From NCBI RefSeq assembly GCF_030503435.1, contig NZ_JAUKPO010000003.1:124001-188000 (forward strand): 64,000 bases of DNA. The letters are read 5' to 3'. The stretch's first letter is position 1. Every line of letters starts with the position of its first letter. The stretch is from Rhodocytophaga aerolata. Its GTDB lineage: Bacteria; Bacteroidota; Bacteroidia; Cytophagales; 172606-1. Positions 8,162 through 17,493 of this stretch are shown piece after piece. The translations under genes were made by a program, and so were the position numbers. The notes beneath the pieces are model-generated. The model did not search any database, was not told where the DNA came from, and saw only the letters and a program-made list of their open reading frames with translations.

Positions 8162-11100
8162 TTAATTAGTGGCCACCCGGCTTTTTTTGATTTTTATCTC
8201 TTGCCATGTACTCATTATCTTATTCTTTACCTGAGTTAGGTATGTAGTTGCAAAGTCAAATTTGATCCGGCCAAGTATGGATAAGGCACCTTTAAATGCT
8301 TCAAAGTATAACGTAACATACAATAGTCCTGTTAGTATCCAGACAACCATCAAATTGAAAGCAAAAGTGCTCATATACATTCCGCCCATATGTTTAGTAG
8401 GTGCCAGGAAATGTGCTCTATAATCTAACTTTCCGGCTATGTTTGTAGGATCTGTATATACTGGGTCTATTTGTTGGATAAGCTTTCCTTCGTATTCGAT
8501 AATCCGATTTTTAGTGCTTGTATTTTTCATAAAATCTGCTAGAGATTCATTGTAATACAAGTTTTTATAAGCTGTTAAGTTATATTCCGGATTAGCAGAT
8601 TTATGTTCTATCAATCTTTCCTTTTTATAATCTGCGTCATTAAATTGCTTAATATAGCTTTGCTTTAACGTTTCAAGATAAAAGCTAACTTTATCTGCTG
8701 CTCTTTCATCAAATCCATGCGTTGTTAAAGCAGAATTTACATCTATACTTAATCCTCGTTTATTTACTTCAGCATTTATCTCTTCACGGATTACCTTCAG
8801 ATCTTTTGCCAAAATAGTTTGGATGGAGTCGGTTTTATCTTTTGCATGAAACTTAGATCTTTCCAGCCTCTCTGATAATTCAGGAATCAGATATGTATAT
8901 TTGAAGTATGCTTTACTTTGAATTTTTTCCAGGTCATAATAGGAAACCTGGTAAGGATTATTTTTATATTGCTCAATGGCAAGCGCCTCAAAACCCCACC
9001 TGGAGGCTATAAAGTCAGCTATTATTGGCACTTTGCCTTTTGTACTGATCATATCATTCAGCTTATCGAAGCTAAACATTACTCCACTCAGCACTATCTG
9101 AGGAATTAATATTAACGGAATCGTAATGTATACAGTAACTACAGAGTTGAATGAAGCAGATATATTTAAACCCAGTATATTAGCAAAACACGACATGGTG
9201 AACAGAACCATCCAATAACTCAAGGTCATTCCTTTAACTTCTAGAATCCAATTGCCAATTAGGACAAAACTCAAAGTTTGAATTGCAGACAGCACAAAGA
9301 GAATAATCAGTTTAGATGATAAATAGCTGGTTCTGCTCAGATTCAGAAATGACTCTCTTTTTTGTATTTTCTTATCTCTGATAATTTCCTCTGCACTTAC
9401 GGTTAGACCCATAAACAGAGCTACCAGTATGGCTACTAATATATAAGCAGGTATATTATCGTTATATCGGTAGATATAGCCCGAAGAATCAGGATCATTT
9501 TTATAGCGGATTACTAATGCCAGGATGGCTGCTAGTACAGGAGCCTGCAATAAGTTTATCAGCATATACTGCACGTTACTTATTTTAGACAAAAAGTCTC
9601 TTACTGTAAAAATGACTGTTTGTTTAAACCTTGAAGGCAGATTTAAAGCTTTAGGAGGGTTTTCTTTGACTAGCGTGACCTCTTCAAGCTTAAAATTTTG
9701 TAAATATCGCTCATTCCATTGGGGAGGCGTTACTTTTCTCTTATTTGTGAACTGACCATACTCATCTACCACTTTGGCTTCAATGATATTGAATATCTGT
9801 TCAGGATTTACATTGCCGCAAGTATGACACTGACCTTTATCACTGTCTACCTGGTTAGTGGCTTTCTTAAAATAAATTACTGATTCTACCGGATTGCCAT
9901 AATAGATCGGGTACCCACCTGTATCCAACAAGAATAATTTATCAAACATCTTAAATATGTCTGACGATGGCTGGTGAATGACTACGAAAATAAGTTTGCC
10001 TTTTAGCGAAAGTTCTTTTAAAAGGTCTATTACATTTTCTGAATCTCTGGAAGATAAGCCTGATGTAGGTTCGTCAACAAACATTACTGCAGGTTCCCGG
10101 ATTAATTCCAGGGCTATATTCAACCGTTTCCGCTGACCACCGCTTATTTTTTTATTCAGAACATTGCCAACTTTTAAATCTTTAATATGCTCTAGTCCAA
10201 GGCTAGCTAGCACGTTAATTACCGCTTTGTGTAACTCTTCTTCAGTCAAATGAGCAAAACAAAGTTTGGCATTGTAGTATAAATTTTCATACACACTTAA
10301 CTCTTCGATGAGTAAGTCATCTTGGGCTACATAGCCAAATACCCCCTGCACTTCATCTTTCTGGGTGTGTACATTTATCCCATTAATTAAAATTTCACCT
10401 TTGGAAGGATTTTCGATGCCTGCCAGAACGTTTAATAACGTTGTTTTACCGGCTCCACTTCCACCCATGATTCCAATAAGTTTCCCGGGGCCTTCCGAAA
10501 TATGGACATCTCTTAAGCCTATGGCACCATTAGGAAACTTAAATTCGAGGCTTTTAACAGTAAACGAAAGGTTTTTTGTCTTCAGATTACTTAAAAAGAA
10601 GCTTACTACGTCACTATAGTATATGGGCGAACTCTTAGGGGTTTTAATAGTACTTCCATTAGAGAACAGATATACCTGATACGGTTTTAGCAACAACCCA
10701 TTCAATTGTAATTCTTCATCTCCATTATATCGGACAAAGTATAAGTCTACACTTTTAACACGCAAGAATACAATTTGCCCATGCAAGTGGTCCAGCAATA
10801 AATGTTTGGCTTGCCCAGGATGCACAGCAGACTTACTGTCCGCAAGTAATATATCTTCAAAGTCAGTAAGTGTGTTTGTATTTTCATGAAGCACAAACTT
10901 TTCTATGATTTGAAAATCCTCTTTGGCAATGTTAAATACAGTAGAAACCGTATCTATAATACTCATCCGCTGAGGAGTAAAATTCTTATCAGAGCTTACT
11001 AATTCCAGCAAGCGGATAAGTACAACTACTTTCTGCTTTTGAGTAAGAGTCTTATTAATTTTCTTGCAAATAGCCAGTGTCTTAACTGAATCCTTTACAG

Positions 11101-11305
11101 AAGTAAGCTTGGCTTCTCCTTTATCTTCATTACCATATCCTGCAAACTGGTCGTAAAGTTCAACGTATTCCTTAACCGAATCTTGGTCTAACTCCTGCCT
11201 AAAAAATTGAATAACATACTTCCTTTCCACCTCAGTAACTCCACCGTCCTGTTTAGTTATTATAGCAAAAAGTTGAGTTAGCGCTTTAAGTATCTCCTCA
11301 CTCAT
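8162..11305 (-). CDS. TerB-like/ABCG-type fused ABC transporter
   Basis: A 1047-residue inner-membrane ABC protein with ATPase and permease in one chain, ABCG order. Residues 1-135 are helical and resemble the TerB (tellurite-resistance, acidic metal-binding) fold. Residues 150-235 form a beta-rich region that could be FHA-like. The ATPase follows, with Walker A GGSGAGKTT at 281-289, signature SGGQRKR and Walker B VMFVDEPTSGLSS. A CHTCG pair lies near residue 495. The C-terminal half has about six membrane segments with a large extracytoplasmic insert between about residues 760 and 960. The substrate is unknown. It follows the Sia-type genes in the same direction after a 166-base gap. Confidence 0.88.
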   Translation of the reverse strand: MSEEILKALTQLFAIITKQDGGVTEVERKYVIQFFRQELDQDSVKEYVELYDQFAGYGNEDKGEAKLTSVKDSVKTLAICKKINKTLTQKQKVVVLIRLLELVSSDKNFTPQRMSIIDTVSTVFNIAKEDFQIIEKFVLHENTNTLTDFEDILLADSKSAVHPGQAKHLLLDHLHGQIVFLRVKSVDLYFVRYNGDEELQLNGLLLKPYQVYLFSNGSTIKTPKSSPIYYSDVVSFFLSNLKTKNLSFTVKSLEFKFPNGAIGLRDVHISEGPGKLIGIMGGSGAGKTTLLNVLAGIENPSKGEILINGINVHTQKDEVQGVFGYVAQDDLLIEELSVYENLYYNAKLCFAHLTEEELHKAVINVLASLGLEHIKDLKVGNVLNKKISGGQRKRLNIALELIREPAVMFVDEPTSGLSSRDSENVIDLLKELSLKGKLIFVVIHQPSSDIFKMFDKLFLLDTGGYPIYYGNPVESVIYFKKATNQVDSDKGQCHTCGNVNPEQIFNIIEAKVVDEYGQFTNKRKVTPPQWNERYLQNFKLEEVTLVKENPPKALNLPSRFKQTVIFTVRDFLSKISNVQYMLINLLQAPVLAAILALVIRYKNDPDSSGYIYRYNDNIPAYILVAILVALFMGLTVSAEEIIRDKKIQKRESFLNLSRTSYLSSKLIILFVLSAIQTLSFVLIGNWILEVKGMTLSYWMVLFTMSCFANILGLNISASFNSVVTVYITIPLILIPQIVLSGVMFSFDKLNDMISTKGKVPIIADFIASRWGFEALAIEQYKNNPYQVSYYDLEKIQSKAYFKYTYLIPELSERLERSKFHAKDKTDSIQTILAKDLKVIREEINAEVNKRGLSIDVNSALTTHGFDERAADKVSFYLETLKQSYIKQFNDADYKKERLIEHKSANPEYNLTAYKNLYYNESLADFMKNTSTKNRIIEYEGKLIQQIDPVYTDPTNIAGKLDYRAHFLAPTKHMGGMYMSTFAFNLMVVWILTGLLYVTLYFEAFKGALSILGRIKFDFATTYLTQVKNKIMSTWQEIKIKKSRVATN

Positions 11306-11471
11306 AGTATATTTTTCAATGTGCTTATTTTCATATAAGCTTCTTTTACTAAAACTTAATTACAAAATCAGAAGGCAGGCAAAACCCGTTCTTATTCAAA
11401 GAAAATACTTATTAGCGGCGAAATAAATTGAAATAGTTTGCTTATGCCACGTATGTATTGAATTGCAAAAA

Positions 11472-11861
11472 TCAGTAAGTTTTGAATTCAAAGGGTACTT
11501 CTACCAGTTCTGAAAACTCAGTGCCTGCTTCTTCCATATCTTCATCATCTTCATGAAAATACCAGGAAATCGTAGTGCCGGGTATAGATTCCAGCTTAGA
11601 AAGAATATCTAAAATGAGTTTAGAAGAGGCTGTATTGAAATATTCCAGCTTAAAAGTAAAATTAGTTTTTGGCTTAGGAGCACTTCCATACGCATCTAGC
11701 CACTGTAAGACAGGCTTGTAAAATTCGGCTGTATCCTCAGGTAATGACCGGCCAGAAATTTCAAAAATTCCGTTTGATTGATCTAATATTATTTTAGGAG
11801 TATCTTCCGTTCCTTCTAAGTTAATAATCTGCATTGGGGGTAATAATTTAATGTTTGACAA
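11472..11861 (-). CDS. SiaC-family (DUF1987) phosphorylatable regulator
   Basis: A 129-residue soluble protein with the DUF1987 hallmarks: ISGRSLPEDTAEFYKPVLQW near residue 35 and the YFNTASSKLILDIL segment at 74-87. That segment corresponds to the site phosphorylated in Pseudomonas SiaC, so Thr77 or the adjacent serines are candidate phosphosites. In Pseudomonas, SiaB phosphorylates SiaC, SiaA dephosphorylates it, and unphosphorylated SiaC activates the diguanylate cyclase SiaD. Here the SiaB-like kinase is 18 bases upstream and a SiaA-like phosphatase precedes that. No SiaD is nearby, so its output target is open. Confidence 0.88.
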   Translation of the reverse strand: MSNIKLLPPMQIINLEGTEDTPKIILDQSNGIFEISGRSLPEDTAEFYKPVLQWLDAYGSAPKPKTNFTFKLEYFNTASSKLILDILSKLESIPGTTISWYFHEDDEDMEEAGTEFSELVEVPFEFKTY

Positions 11862-11879
11862 TTGATACTGATGGAATAA

Positions 11880-12434
11880 TTATTCGTTTGTGTTGACTCT
11901 GGGGATAGTAGTCTTCAAAGAGAAAAATGATATTTTATCATTGATTGGCTGAAAATCAAATTCAAGTTTCTGGCCAGATTTTCTTGCCATATCTACAAAT
12001 CCTAAACCGGCACCACCTTTATCTGACAGATCGCCATTTCTAATGATATCTTTATACAAAGCTTTTAACCCTTCTTTATCCAGGCTATTTATTTGCTCCA
12101 GCTTATTGTTAAGGCCTCCAACTTTATCGTTGTTGATAGGATTACCTGTTGTAATAATGTATTCATTTGCATGTTTACCTATCATGAAAATGGCCGAGTT
12201 TTTCATATTCTCTTCAAGGCTTATTTCATCTGCATGCTTACAAATGTTCTGAAGGCACTCTACCATTACGTTGAACACTTTGCGCTTAATGTTGGACTCT
12301 TCACCCACAGATTCCATGTTGCGTTCGGCCATTGCTAAAACAGACTTGGTAATTTCCTGAGTAAATTCTCCTTCATAAACGAGGATCAGATTTTGTTGCA
12401 ACATTGTTTTATGCAACTCATAAATGTATTTCAT
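11880..12434 (-). CDS. SiaB-family protein kinase (GHKL-type ATPase, DUF6272)
   Basis: The 184-residue product resembles the SiaB-type kinase of the SiaABC partner switch, a GHKL ATPase that phosphorylates SiaC. Visible features are the N-box-like segment NVMVECLQNICKHAD near residue 60 and the glycine-rich lid SDKGGAGLGFVDMARKSG near residue 143. There is no membrane segment. It lies directly between the SpoIIE phosphatase gene and the SiaC gene, an arrangement matching siaA-siaB-siaC order. An anti-sigma-factor kinase of the RsbW type is the alternative, but no sigma factor is nearby. Confidence 0.85.
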   Translation of the reverse strand: MKYIYELHKTMLQQNLILVYEGEFTQEITKSVLAMAERNMESVGEESNIKRKVFNVMVECLQNICKHADEISLEENMKNSAIFMIGKHANEYIITTGNPINNDKVGGLNNKLEQINSLDKEGLKALYKDIIRNGDLSDKGGAGLGFVDMARKSGQKLEFDFQPINDKISFFSLKTTIPRVNTNE

Positions 12435-12490
12435 GTGCTTAATTGATTGATTTTAACATTAGTATAGCTAGTAATCCACTACTTTTTGGG

Positions 12491-15400
12491 TTAGAATTTT
12501 ATACCGATCATTAGAACATCATCGGTTTGTTTCTCTTCGCCTTTCCAGGCTTCAAATTCCTGATCAAACACTTTGTGAACAGTTTCTATGTTGTTATGTG
12601 AATGCTCAAGAATGATTTCTCGGATTCGTTTAGGTGAAAACTTACGATTATCTGGTCCTCCAAACTGATCAGGGAATCCATCTGAACAGAAGTACACAGC
12701 ATCGCCTTCCGAGATGGTTAGGGTAGTAGTAGTGAAACTAGTGCGGGATTTATATTGCCCACCACCAATTGGGAATTTATCTCCTTTAACTTCAGTAAGT
12801 TCACCTCCATGCAAGAAATAAAGCGGACGATGCGCTCCTGCGTATTGTAGCGTATTTGTTTTTAAATTGATTTTACAAAGAGCGATGTCCATTCCATCAC
12901 GTGTCGATGAATCTTCGCTGTCTTGACGTAGGGTTTGAGTAACGCCTTTGTCCAGCATATCCAAAACTTCACCTGGTTCTGCTACATCTTTATTATTAAC
13001 AATGTTGTTTAACAAGAAATAGCCTATTAAAGAGATAAGAGCACCTGGTACGCCATGCCCAGTACAGTCTACGGCTGCTATATACATATCATCGCCTCTC
13101 TGCAAGAACCAAGGAAAATCTCCGCTGACTACATCTCTAGGTTTATATAGGATAAATGACTCAGGAAAAATTTCTTTGATAATTTCATTATTTGGCAGAA
13201 TAGCTCCCTGAATACGTTTAGCATAATTAATACTTTCTGTAATCTTCTTATTCTTGCTCTGAACTTCTAACTCAATTTGTTTCCGATCGGTAATGTCATG
13301 CGAAACTAGAAGCACAGACTCTATAAGATTCTGCTCATTGTACTCAGGAATGGCATTAATTTGCATTACCCGGTCGCCAATCAGAGATGGGAAATCCATC
13401 TCGGTGCTAAGTTTCTCCTTATTCGTCATTACTTCCTTGAGGATAGCACTCCAGGCAGTTACAACTGACTCATTCAGACTTACCTCTTCCAACGATTTAC
13501 TAATAAATTCATCTTTGCTATACCCAGTATACGATTCAATAATTGGATTTATATAAAACACTTTTCCTTCTTTATTGAACCGGGTAATCAAGTCTGGAGA
13601 GTTCTCAGATAAAGCCTGCATTTGGCCACGCATCCTGGCTTCCTGCTCGGCTCTTCTCCGTTCAGTAATATCGCGAGAATTTAAAACTATGCCTTCAATA
13701 GCCGGGTCAGATAGCAAATTGGTTCCTGTAGCCTCCAGCCATATGCGCTCACCATTTTTCCGGGAATAGCTGAACTGGATGGTTAATTTCTGTTCCGGAT
13801 TCTCCATCAACTCCTGGAACATTCTATCTACCGACTCTACGCCTTGTTCATTTACATAGATAATGTCATTTAAACCTATTAATTCCTCTTGCTTATATCC
13901 CAATATTTTTTCTACCGATGGGCTTACATAACGTACGCGCCTGTCTTGCTCATAAATGGTTATTACTTCAGATGCATTCTCCAGCAATACCTGCATTTTT
14001 TTCTGTGCACGGTTTACCTGCTCTATCTGATCTTCCAGTGCATGATTGGTGCGTTTCAGCTCTTCCTGTGTACTTTGCATTTCTTCTGCATTCTGGCGCA
14101 ATATTTCTTGCTGCTCCTGTAATTCTTCACTCTGTTTTTGAGACTTTTCCAGAAGGACTCTGGTAGTTTCGTTTACTTTAATGTTAAATATCGTACGGGC
14201 CAGAATCTCACTTATTTCATTTACAAAGCGGACGTTTCTAGAGCTAAACTTTTCGAAACCTGCTAATTCTAATACCCCAAATACCTCTTTATCGCTACCA
14301 ATTACTGTAATTAAAGGTACAATCAGAATACATTTTGGTTTTCTATCACCTAACAAACCAGAAGTTATTGTAACATAATTATCAGGTACTTCTGTACGGA
14401 GGATGGTATCTTGCTCAATGGCTGCCTGTCCAACTAATCCTTCTGCAAATTTAAATTTGGCAGAAAGGTATTTCTTTTTATGGTAGGCATAACTGGCCGT
14501 CATCTCTATAAATCTGTTCTCCTCTTCCTCATCATTCACCACATAGAAAGCTCCCTGGATAGCATCTACTTTTTTAGTAAGGTATGCTACTACACGTTCG
14601 CTAAGTTCTGCCAAATTATTAGTAGACCGTAATATATCCCCTATCTCAGCAACACCAGTCACAATCCAGTTTTGTTCTTCATCCCGTTTGGCAGATTCCT
14701 GAATGCTATCCCGCATATTAATCAATGACAAACCCAGAATATCATTGTTACTCATCGGTTTGAACTCTGCAGCAAAATCACCTTCACCAATTTTGTGTGC
14801 AAAACTGGCAGTCTTTTTCAATCCTTCTACCAGATTATTGACTGTATCTGCCATTTCACCGATCTCATCGTTGCTGTTTTTCTCTAATTTTTCAGGCAAT
14901 ATACCCTCTCCTAGTAAAGACATAGTCTGTTTAAGGGATAGCAAGGGATTAATCAAGAATCTTGAAAAAATGAATCCTACAGCTAACGCACCTGCTAAAA
15001 CTACCAAGCCGGCAATAATAAAATAATTGCGTAATTGATTAACAGAAGCATATACCTCTTCACTGTCAACTTTTACAACCATTCCCCAGTTTATACCCTG
15101 TATATGATGCCAGGCGGCTAATACAGCCTTCCCTCTGTAATCAGTATCAAACCCAATATTTGACTTACCTTTTACAGCCTGATGTAGCGCATATTCATCT
15201 TTATAACTGACTTCTTTTAATGCTGACTCCGGATTTAGGCGTAAAGGATTTATATAAATAACTTTAGAGCCACTTATCTTCGCTAATATGATTTCACCGG
15301 TATTGCCTAAGCCTATGGTATCGTTAGCCAGGCTGTATACTGGCATCATATTTACTTCAAAAACAATAACACCTTGCTGGCTTCCTTCAGTAGTGGTAAT

Positions 15401-15916
15401 AGGGGCAGCTATCCACTGATAGTAATTTTTACCTTGCTGAAAAATATTTCCATAATGCAACCCTGCCAACCCTTTCTCAATACTGGTTTTATGTGTATCC
15501 TGTAATGTCTCGCCTACTGTCTGTCTGGTAGCAGAATTATCATGGATATAGAGCACTTTGCCATCCGTGTCAGTTAGATAGATATTAGCCAAGCCATACA
15601 TTTGCCGGATTGGTGCCAAGGTAGCATCCAGACTTTCTGTACTAGAACCTGACGGTTTCTGTCCTAGGGTCTGATACATGTTTTTTACCACAGGAAGTTC
15701 TTGGGTAATGTAAATAGCAGAGGCGATTTGATTGAAAAATGTCTCTACTTTCTGAGCTTTTAGATTAGCTATTACCTGTACCGATTCAAAATATCTTTTC
15801 TCTACTGATTTTCTATTTAAATCATACGAAATGAAACTTACGATCAGTATAGCGATAAGTACTAGGGTAAGCACTAAGGCGGTGATCTTACTGCCAATTC
15901 TTATTTTTTTCAACAT
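12491..15916 (-). CDS. Membrane sensor phosphatase: Cache, HAMP, GAF, two PAS, SpoIIE (SiaA-like)
   Basis: This 1141-residue inner-membrane receptor has its output in a PP2C-type SpoIIE phosphatase. Order by eye: membrane helix 10-30, periplasmic double-Cache region to about 290, second helix near 300-320, HAMP to about 375, a GAF domain about 430-575, a coiled coil, PAS domains near 645-760 and 765-880, then SpoIIE from about 890. The metal-binding acidic residues are in VVSGDF, AAVDCTGHGVPG and QTDDVLMIG. The usual GDFYW reads GDFPW here. It probably dephosphorylates the SiaC-like protein encoded downstream, making ligand sensing the input of the switch. Confidence 0.9.
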   Translation of the reverse strand: MLKKIRIGSKITALVLTLVLIAILIVSFISYDLNRKSVEKRYFESVQVIANLKAQKVETFFNQIASAIYITQELPVVKNMYQTLGQKPSGSSTESLDATLAPIRQMYGLANIYLTDTDGKVLYIHDNSATRQTVGETLQDTHKTSIEKGLAGLHYGNIFQQGKNYYQWIAAPITTTEGSQQGVIVFEVNMMPVYSLANDTIGLGNTGEIILAKISGSKVIYINPLRLNPESALKEVSYKDEYALHQAVKGKSNIGFDTDYRGKAVLAAWHHIQGINWGMVVKVDSEEVYASVNQLRNYFIIAGLVVLAGALAVGFIFSRFLINPLLSLKQTMSLLGEGILPEKLEKNSNDEIGEMADTVNNLVEGLKKTASFAHKIGEGDFAAEFKPMSNNDILGLSLINMRDSIQESAKRDEEQNWIVTGVAEIGDILRSTNNLAELSERVVAYLTKKVDAIQGAFYVVNDEEEENRFIEMTASYAYHKKKYLSAKFKFAEGLVGQAAIEQDTILRTEVPDNYVTITSGLLGDRKPKCILIVPLITVIGSDKEVFGVLELAGFEKFSSRNVRFVNEISEILARTIFNIKVNETTRVLLEKSQKQSEELQEQQEILRQNAEEMQSTQEELKRTNHALEDQIEQVNRAQKKMQVLLENASEVITIYEQDRRVRYVSPSVEKILGYKQEELIGLNDIIYVNEQGVESVDRMFQELMENPEQKLTIQFSYSRKNGERIWLEATGTNLLSDPAIEGIVLNSRDITERRRAEQEARMRGQMQALSENSPDLITRFNKEGKVFYINPIIESYTGYSKDEFISKSLEEVSLNESVVTAWSAILKEVMTNKEKLSTEMDFPSLIGDRVMQINAIPEYNEQNLIESVLLVSHDITDRKQIELEVQSKNKKITESINYAKRIQGAILPNNEIIKEIFPESFILYKPRDVVSGDFPWFLQRGDDMYIAAVDCTGHGVPGALISLIGYFLLNNIVNNKDVAEPGEVLDMLDKGVTQTLRQDSEDSSTRDGMDIALCKINLKTNTLQYAGAHRPLYFLHGGELTEVKGDKFPIGGGQYKSRTSFTTTTLTISEGDAVYFCSDGFPDQFGGPDNRKFSPKRIREIILEHSHNNIETVHKVFDQEFEAWKGEEKQTDDVLMIGIKF

Positions 15917-15976
15917 AGTTCCTAGGGTATGCTATTAATTAAGTATCAAACTTCCGGTATTCTCTATGATTTATAA

Positions 15977-16789
15977 TTAGGCTAATATTTCTTCTTGAGG
16001 CTGAGCGGCCAGTAGTTCTACCAGCAAAGGAGAAATCTGGTCAAAAAAATCTTCATCAGATTTTGTAAAAGGTTTAAAGGAGGCTACTTCAATTACACCT
16101 ATAACTGTATTTTCTGATAAAATAGGTGCTATTATTAAATGTTTAGGAGAAGAATTGCCTAAGCCTGAAATAATGGTTACATACCCATCAGGAACTGTGC
16201 TAATATTAATAAGCTTTCCTTCTTTAGCTACTTGTCCGGTTAGCCCTTCGCCAAACTCATACTGAATAGATTTGCTTTCAGCCATGAAATAAGCATAGCT
16301 GGCACACATTTCTACTACACGTTTTGCATCTTTATGCTTGGCTTGAAAAATGGCTCCCTGGCAAGCTTCCAACTCATTACAAATGTTGCTAAGTACTTTT
16401 TCTAGTTTAACAGTTGCATCCGGTATCGCTAAATCAAGTTTATTTTGAATCGATTTTACTCTTTTATCGATTGCAACTACCTCTGTATGGGAATGCTGTG
16501 AAGAAAAGTCAGTTTTTATATCTTCATGCTGATGCAGATGCACAGCTGTATTTTGCCTGTTCAGCAACAGGAACAGAACAGCTGATACGCCTAGAAAAAT
16601 TTCTATGCCTACAACCATAAAAATAGGCTTTACTGTTTGTTCAACTAACTCAATCTGTTGACTCTCGCGGATTTGTAAGGCACCTGTTATTTGTGCAGAA
16701 GCTTGATATAAATAATAAGTTACGCCAACAATACCTAGTAGAAAAAGAATAACTGCTATATTACCTAGCTTTTTGTAAAATGAGTTCAT
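15977..16789 (-). CDS. Membrane-anchored GAF domain protein
   Basis: A 270-residue protein with two N-terminal membrane helices (about 11-30 and 52-73) enclosing a short periplasmic loop, followed by a cytoplasmic GAF domain from about residue 110 to 262. Its GAF closely resembles the one in the adjacent phosphatase: both contain MCASYAY or MTASYAY, FGEGLTGQ or FAEGLVGQ, and PDGYVTIISGL or PDNYVTITSGL. The two probably derive from a duplication and may bind the same ligand. No catalytic domain is attached, so it is likely an accessory sensor or dimerisation partner. It lies 60 bases upstream of the phosphatase gene. Confidence 0.85.
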   Translation of the reverse strand: MNSFYKKLGNIAVILFLLGIVGVTYYLYQASAQITGALQIRESQQIELVEQTVKPIFMVVGIEIFLGVSAVLFLLLNRQNTAVHLHQHEDIKTDFSSQHSHTEVVAIDKRVKSIQNKLDLAIPDATVKLEKVLSNICNELEACQGAIFQAKHKDAKRVVEMCASYAYFMAESKSIQYEFGEGLTGQVAKEGKLINISTVPDGYVTIISGLGNSSPKHLIIAPILSENTVIGVIEVASFKPFTKSDEDFFDQISPLLVELLAAQPQEEILA

Positions 16790-16852
16790 ATTGTTCAGTT
16801 ATGTAAGCAATGAATAAATCCCTGTTGTTATAGGGTTTATGCGATGTTATTT

Positions 16853-17455
16853 TTATGTACTTTGTTTGTACACTTTATCTAGTTCCTGTAAAAAAGCAAT
16901 AATCTGGGAAACGGTGAGCACATGGTCAATTTGCGTAAGCTTTATTGCTGCTACTGGCATGGTATCAATCATACACTCGCTGGGTTCCTGTACAATAGTT
17001 AAACCTCCCCGGTCTTTAATCTTTTTCATTCCCATAGCCCCATCTTTATTAGCTCCGGTCAACAAAATGCCAATCAGCTTGTTTTTGTATACATAGGCGG
17101 CTGTTTCCAGAGTTATATCTATTGAGGGTCTTGAATTATTTACCATTTCTTCGGTAGATAAAGAAAAATGATTTCCAAGCTCAATACACAGATGATAGTT
17201 AGCCGGAGCCAGATATATTTTGCCCTTTTTAATGGAATCTTTGTCTTCAGGCTCATAAAGTGAAATATTGCTTTTAATATTTAAAGCTTCCACAAAGCCA
17301 TGCCTTACATGTTTCAGTCTATGTAAGCACATAATAATAGGTAATTCAAAGTCTTTGGGCAGATTAGACAGTATTTTACTAATCACCTGAAAACTTCCAG
17401 CTGACCCTCCTATTACTATAGCTTTATATTGATTATTTAATTTGAACTGACTCAT
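16853..17455 (-). CDS. CheB-type methylesterase domain without receiver
   Basis: A 200-residue stand-alone CheB catalytic domain, the enzyme that removes methyl groups from glutamates of chemoreceptors. The serine is in VIGGSAGS (Ser18), the histidine in CLHR (His45), and the aspartate in TGANKDGAMGM near residue 140. The usual N-terminal receiver domain is missing, so control must come from another protein. The cheR-like gene lies 38 bases upstream and no methyl-accepting receptor is encoded nearby. Receiver-less CheB/CheR pairs are known in non-chemotaxis signalling of Bacteroidota, often with hybrid kinases. Confidence 0.9.
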   Translation of the reverse strand: MSQFKLNNQYKAIVIGGSAGSFQVISKILSNLPKDFELPIIMCLHRLKHVRHGFVEALNIKSNISLYEPEDKDSIKKGKIYLAPANYHLCIELGNHFSLSTEEMVNNSRPSIDITLETAAYVYKNKLIGILLTGANKDGAMGMKKIKDRGGLTIVQEPSECMIDTMPVAAIKLTQIDHVLTVSQIIAFLQELDKVYKQST

Positions 17456-17493
17456 GTATCTTGCTTACATAGAAGTGAATATTCTTCAACCGC

